Shown here in pieces: positions 57,285-64,000 of a DNA stretch of 64,000 nt (position 1 is the stretch's first letter; each line of letters starts with the position of its first letter). The stretch spans positions 23,756,501 to 23,820,500 of the forward strand of contig NC_084896.1 of assembly GCF_958979055.1 (NCBI RefSeq), given 5' to 3'. Source of the stretch: Alnus glutinosa. Lineage: Eukaryota > Streptophyta > Magnoliopsida > Fagales > Betulaceae. A program made the position numbers and the translations under genes. The notes below the pieces were generated by a model, which did not search any database, had not been told where the DNA came from, and saw only the letters and a program-made list of their open reading frames with translations.

Positions 57285-57965
57285 AGCAAATTCAGCCAAA
57301 CTACTAATTCTTACTAATCAACCTTCACCAACAAGACCCGGTTTGTCTTTTAACATAATCTACGTTGGAAAATTTTCATCAATGAGCTAGGGTGACCCCA
57401 TTTTGCCTTATTGCATAGTCCGCTTTCCTTTTTCGAACTAGAAGCAACCAAAACAGAGAATTTCTTGTAATCGCCAAGAAGGAGCTGGCGGGTGAAATCA
57501 ACTGACTGGAAAGTGGCAAGATAATAGATATGAGGAGTGATTCCTGTACACCAAGTGTACAACTATCATTATTCAATAGGTATTGGGTCCATTCTAAGAT
57601 GACCCTTTCTTCCCTACCTTTCATGTAATTGAGTTCGAGAAGCCTTGGCTTGTGTACAGGTTGGAGGAAGAATCCTATTAAAAATACATATGAGAATCAC
57701 ATGTTCTAAATACATATATTAGTTCAATAGAATGAGTTAAAGAATTTTCTCCGACCCAATTCAGATAAAAACTTTGCCCTTGACATAAATAAAAAGACAG
57801 ATTTTCAGCTTTATACCTAATCCAGCTTGCTACATGTTTGGTCTACACTCATTTCAAACTCCACCACCTCCTCTGCACCAAAGGAAACTGCCAAGTCCAC
57901 AATAAAAAAACCTCAACGGCATGACCACAAGCCCTCCAATCCTCAGCTTGATTATCACTAATTTT
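57285..57965. other. Spacer between TGD2 fragment and ZnF-UBP gene (unit D)
   Basis: No gene; 3' flank of the minus-strand ZnF-UBP gene and sequence shared with unit C. About 45 bases near 57535-57580 (including ACACCAAGTGTACAAC) are extra relative to C. Confidence 0.4.
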
Positions 57966-57970
57966 AAACA

Positions 57971-59502
57971 TTAAACCGCCCGAAACAGTGGTGCCTCACC
58001 AAATTTCAGTAGGTAGGCTGTCTCATAAACAGGCCGCAGTTGCAGAATCACTTGAGCATCTAAATATGCATCACAGGAGAAACACCAAACCGACAGATCA
58101 CTGTTTCCCAAAGTAACCACCACATGAGCATTGAGCAAGACAACTTTATAATGCATTGCCGAGAAAGTCAAATGGAATAATTCGAAGAAGACACAATTTG
58201 AAGAAAATAATTGCTAATACATAATACCTGTAGCTGAGGGCCAGACAATGATTCGACTGCTGATGATGCTGGAGCATATGCTTGTTCACAAAACGGCTGC
58301 AGAGCACGTCCTTACAGCATAAACATAACCAATTCTCATCCGGGTGTTGGCACCTTTGCACATATCAATGATTCCACACATGAGCAGATAAATTCAATTT
58401 TTCTTTTTGTAAAGGAAATTCACTAGACACACAAAGGGTGCAACCCAAGTACACGGAAACTATAAAAGAAAAAACACCCAACAAATCAAGAACAATAAAA
58501 AAGAGAACAAATTTCTACATAGCTAGAGACACGGGGTAAAGCGGTAGCAAAACTCCCACTCAAATAAGGTTTTCAGAAGAGAGGTCCGTAAAATCGAGCT
58601 CGTTCTCTCTTGATTATATACTTAATAAATTATTATGTTAAAGTTCATTATTTTCTATCAGTTCAAGTTTTTGAGATAACCAATGATTTAACTTAGTATT
58701 ATATAGAGGTTTTAAATTTGAACCACAATCTCACATTTTACTTAATTTCAGTTAAATATTCAAAGCTTCATTTGTAAACGGATTATTTTAACACTTTTCT
58801 TATGTAAGTGGGACTCAACCAGCAATGCACCATGTACAATTGTTAAATGCAACAAAATAAAATTTGAATGGGAGAGCATCTTATTCCACCAACAATAGTT
58901 TTCTTTAAAACAAAAAATAAAAGAAGTAGAACTCAAAACCACCATGATAAATTACTGATTAGTGACTACTCTAAAAACTTAACAAAAAATAATGAATTTA
59001 ATCATCTAATTATTATTTAACAGATAAAAAAAAAATCATACATGACTTGCATCAAATAGCAAAGCTCTAAAATCTTCACTAGAAATATCTTTAGAATTGA
59101 TCGCATTTAATGACTAATAAATATAGAGGTACGTTTGAGTTTGAGTGGTTAAGTTACAACACAAATGAGTGAAAATTTTGGTAAGATTAGAAAGTGAAAT
59201 GGAGCATGGATCTAAGAAGCAACCTGTAGCAAGGAGTATCGGGGGTGGGGATGTGAGCGAGATCCGATGACAGGGAAGCCAGATGATCGCACCGAGTCCG
59301 AGCCTCAACCCAACCCGACTCCGCTCCGTGTAATAACAATAAGTCTTCCTCTTCTTTCTGAGTCAATCATTCACAAACTCCCATTAGAACCCTAACCTAA
59401 CAAACAAATAATCAAAAAAGAAGAAGAATAAAAAGTGCCGTCCGATTGATTTACCAGTGGAGCAGACGAAGAAGACGAAGAAGGAGCAGCTTCACTCGCC
59501 AT
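57971..59502 (-). CDS. HDAC6-type ZnF-UBP protein, intact (132 aa)
   Basis: Four exons: 59455-59502, 59224-59318, 58228-58353 and 57971-58100. All introns are GT-AG and all phases fit. The protein starts MASEAAPSS. Twelve zinc ligands are present: C26, H28, C46, C49, C58, C61, C66, H73, H77, H83, C96, C99. Their spacing equals that of the human HDAC6 ubiquitin-binding zinc finger. Residues that hold the free ubiquitin C-terminus in HDAC6 have counterparts (W56, R68, W95, Y102; one Tyr is Phe at 97). So it likely binds unanchored ubiquitin chains or free ubiquitin tails. It has no deacetylase or protease domain. It is divergent to RPS29, and A and C carry broken copies. Confidence 0.88.
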
Positions 59503-59752
59503 TGAGAGAGGGACGGACTGTGATTGATTAGAAGAAAGTGTGCCGACTAGAGATAGTGTTCGGCTGAAGACGACGTCGTTAAGAACATTTTTTTTTTTTG
59601 AAAGGATCGTTAAGAAGATTTAACTCGCCATAAATTTTTGAAAGAAATTCATATTTAATTTCAAAAATTATATTCTTAAATTTTTCTCAAATTTTAAATA
59701 GAACTCTTTATTATTTTACTGTAAAAATTAACATATTTCTTTCTAAATCAAC
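59503..59752. other. 5' flank of the ZnF-UBP gene
   Basis: Probable promoter and leader on the minus strand. AT-rich beyond 59630; no TATA box is clear. Confidence 0.4.
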
Positions 59753-59755
59753 TTA

Positions 59756-60511
59756 TGCTCCGTTTGTTTCGGCGTAAAATGATTTCGGTATTTTTCGGTG
59801 TTTGATAGGGGCGAAAATAATAGTCAACCGGAAAATGATTTCTGTTTGACGAAAAATGCTTAGTAAATTTCGAAAAATTAAATCGTTTTCCGAAGACGCC
59901 AGACGCAGTTGATCTATTTTAAACGGCACAGTCGACCTTCACGTTCAAGCAGCCGACCACTATCAAAATATTGCCGGTATCGGAATCCGACAACATCTGG
60001 TTAATGTCGCCGGAATCTGGCGACGGAATCCGGCCACCTTCGCCGGAATCCGGTCAACCAGATTCCGGCGACCAATCTAGCCAGATCTGGCCAGACCGGC
60101 CGAATCTGGCCAGAGAGCCTGATTCCGGCCGAATGTGGCCAGATTCGGCCACTTTCGCCGAAATCCGGCTATCCCAGATTCCGACGAAACTGTCCGGATT
60201 CCGGCCTTTATCTCAAATTCTGGCTATATTAACCGGAATCAGGTAAAAATTGTCAGAATCTTGTCGGTCAGTGACCGAATCTCGTCATCGATGATTTTTA
60301 TATTATTTTACATTAATATTTTTATGTTGTGAATAAAAATTGATTTTTATAAGTTAATATGATTGAATAAAAATATAAAAAAAAATATTTGCGATTTTCC
60401 GTACGCACCAAACACCGAAAAATACTTTCGACGGATAATGGTTTCCTAAAAAATGACTTCCTTAAAATCATTTTACGACGGAAACCATTTTACGTCGAAA
60501 CAAACGGAGCA
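59756..60511. mobile_element. Harbinger-like MITE with TTA target duplication
   Basis: Termini TGCTCCGTTTGTTTCGG and AACAAACGGAGCA are inverted; inner TAAAATGATTTC pairs with complementary sequence on the right. TTA lies on each side (59753-59755, 60512-60514), as for PIF/Harbinger elements. The core (59990-60245) is a degenerate array of GGAATCCGG / CCGGATTC motifs, which creates a spurious Pro/Ser-rich ORF. Confidence 0.8.
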
Positions 60512-60514
60512 TTA

Positions 60515-61296
60515 TATTAAATAAATTTTTTTAACTATAAAAATACAATATCTTTTGATTTTGAGAAAGAGGTTTGAAGATGTCAGTTGATCACAATCAA
60601 GCTCCGACTCGCCATTGCTTACAAGATACAAGAAATAAATAAAGGTCAAATGGTCAATCGTGTCTAACAGTCTAACTCAGCGATGAGCTCTGAAAATGAA
60701 AGTAAGAGCAAACAAGAATATTTGGTAACGATAAAGTAATATTTGGTAAGATCATATCAAAAGAAAGTGGGCCGATTTAACAACCATGGAAGGCCTACTT
60801 AAAAAAGGGTTTATTATACTAGGATATCTTCTATAAGGATGGACGGTAAATCCATCATTTTACGGCGGCTAATAATTATAAGTAAACAAGTTACAAAAAA
60901 TCACAAAATACAAATAAACATAAAAACACCCAATCATTTTAAACAAATTAATCTCACATGCTTTGTCTTACGAAACATATCGGCCTTGCTCCACGGATGA
61001 ACAGTTCCAAATACTTCAAACTTTTATCCAATCTTTCGATCTGTTTAAATCTTCGAAACTTTTAGTCCACGTGATAACAAATGAAAGAGAGAGAGAGATT
61101 ATTTAAAAAGCGTACCTATTTGACACAAAGCTTTACCCCGACCTTCAGAAAGCTAAGATTTTTTTTTATGTCTTTCACTCTGAAACCTTCAAAGCTCCAC
61201 CCACTCCCCGTACCAACCTTCGGCAGATTTAATAAATTCTGGTGCAGAGCAAGAGACGTTAGATTCAGTGGGGTATTCTTTGTAAAATAGAAAATT

Positions 61297-61346
<50 letters not shown>

Positions 61347-61370
61347 CTTGTTTCTTTTTTCTTTTCTATA
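60515..61370. other. Intergenic region upstream of RPS29
   Basis: No gene. 60700-60830 resembles 16610-16680 of unit A. A TA microsatellite lies at 61297-61342; it is far shorter in the captured promoters. Confidence 0.45.
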
Positions 61371-62589
<1,219 letters not shown>

Positions 62590-64000
62590 AAGGTTGTAAT
62601 CATCAGTGCCGCAAAGCACTTTTTTTTGGGCTCCAGTTGCCGCCATTGTTCTCTGTGATGCCAACCAAAGTAGTAGTTTTAAGTTTCAAGGAACTTATGA
62701 TTTTCTGTTTCAGTTTATCCAATGTTTAACTTGAGTTGATTGTGGGTTAATGAATATTTTGAATTACATTATCGAAGCTAAATTAAAATTCATCTAGTAC
62801 TTGCTATTACTAAATTATCATCTAGTTGCTGCCGTTACATTATCAAAGCTAATTATCTTCTAGTTTCTGCAATTACTTTGTTTTGGGTATGGTAATATTA
62901 CTTCTTGAGATTATATTTGATTGCTCAAGGAAATAAGACTGAATCTTTGAAACTGACATCGTATTAGAGAAGTTATAAATTCTAAAACCCTATGTAGCTG
63001 CATTGTTGGAGTCTCTGCCTGTGGTCATTCTTCCTCTCTTGAATATTCGTTTCTCACTTCCTAGACACCGTCTTCAATTGTCACCATGATTAACTTGGAC
63101 TCCCGACATTTCAAAGCTGAATCCCATGATTGTTGCCGAAGATGAAGGTTAGTGAATTCTGGCGCGTGGTTGTTGCTGTTGGTATTGGCAGCCTTCTTAG
63201 TTCTCATGGGAATATGTTTTGCGTTTTTTAATCCTAATTGGCATATCTACTATTTCTGTTTACATCCCTTCATTTCTTTTTTTTTGATAGGTATTTACAT
63301 CCCTTCATTTCATGTGATTTTACTCTTCTTAGATTAAAAAGCGTCCTTTTTTCTTTAGGCAGTGGCTCCCTTTCCATTCATTTTACTCTCGCATTCTCCC
63401 ATTTACAGTCAAGATTGTACCACTTAAGTTAGATTACTTTTGGTAAACCAGCTCATTTTACTTCAATCACTCCCTCAACTCATTTACCTCCTTTCTTTTC
63501 TTCTGCACCCAACTCCCAAACACTATAGTAGCTGCCAGCACCAGCACTAACTTTTCATCATTTACCAATTTCACATACTTCTACAACCCCAAAATCTCAT
63601 TTTTTAGATTTCTCCAAATAGTCTTTTTCATAGACTAGTCACAACTCGAAGAACGATGATGAATGGGGTTGTAAATAAGTAGTTGCTTGCGAATAGGTTC
63701 AGACTTGGCTCGGTTAGTTTGACTCGGGATCTATTCATAGAGCTTAAACAAATTTTTAAATTTGTTTATTAAACTAGTCAAACTTTGTATAAATTTGTAT
63801 AATTTTATTTTTTATTTTTAGCTTTGTTAGTGATCATCTTAAATTAACTTAATTGAGGAATTATCTTTACGCAAAGAAAACAATCACGACATTTATTTTA
63901 TATATATAATCAATAACTTAATTAAGTAGCTCATAATCATGTTTGAGTTTGTTCCAAAGAAAAAGAGTTTGAATAACTTATTTAGTTCGGTAATAAGTTC
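62590..64000. other. RPS29 3'UTR and downstream intergenic DNA
   Basis: The 3'UTR runs from 62590. Beyond about 62760 I see AT-rich sequence with short ORFs only. A possible short start (ATGAAGGTTAGTG near 63142) encodes 29 codons with no known motif, so I do not call a gene. Confidence 0.5.

Noticed and set aside
59971-60332. Pro/Ser-rich ORFs (SPESG motifs)
   Set aside because: They lie entirely within a MITE core made of GGAATCCGG repeats.
63142-63230. Possible first exon of a gene right of RPS29
   Set aside because: 29 codons only, with no motif, no clear donor and no supporting context within the window.

Overview
The window is plant nuclear DNA, almost certainly from a eudicot and plausibly a woody one; the sequence does not let me name the species. 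The signs are GT-AG introns, long AT-rich intergenic stretches, many MITE-like hairpins, LINE, SINE, CACTA-like and TRIM/Cassandra-type elements, and plant gene families (ACD6-like ankyrin proteins, a BAHD acyltransferase, TGD2, 40S ribosomal protein S29).

The main structure is a tandem segmental duplication. A module of about 14-15 kb occurs as unit A (2721-17087), B (17088-~24720, cut short), C (33293-46344, left end cut) and D (46345-61683). The full module order is: promoter with short repeats; hairpin MITE; tRNA-derived SINE; ACD6-like ankyrin gene; CACTA-like element with GCGTCGAC motifs; a + strand TRIM-like element; a - strand Cassandra-type TRIM with 5S-like LTRs; a Cys-rich exon; an ankyrin gene fragment; a TGD2 fragment; a ZnF-UBP gene or fragment; in A and C a kinase fragment; and the RPS29 promoter with its 5'UTR. 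The A/B and C/D junctions have the same architecture: the RPS29 5'UTR is cut at its start codon and fused to the left-end sequence at 2720/2721. This marks the duplication breakpoint and shows that the array was built from a segment ending in RPS29. The original RPS29 gene (61684-62589, three exons, 56 aa) survives at the right end.

The four ACD6-like copies differ in fate. C (34925-38844, 515 aa) has an open frame and the first part of a PGG membrane domain. A (468 aa) and D (510 aa) are open but stop before that domain, so they would be ankyrin-only proteins. B is a pseudogene. All four appear to lack the later membrane helices of canonical ACD6. Unit D holds the only complete copy of a 132-aa HDAC6-type ZnF-UBP protein (57971-59502, minus).

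Between B and C lies about 8.6 kb of different DNA (24721-33292). It carries an intact two-exon BAHD acyltransferase gene (27608-29992, minus), a CACTA-like terminus with a dense CACGTG array, several MITE-type elements and an LTR-like segment that replaces the usual promoter of unit C. At the left edge (1-1860) is a frameshifted L1-type LINE fragment. No prokaryote-type system or CRISPR array is present. The most unusual features are the exact duplication junction with captured RPS29 promoters, the diversification of the ACD6-like copies, and the palindromic CACGTG array.
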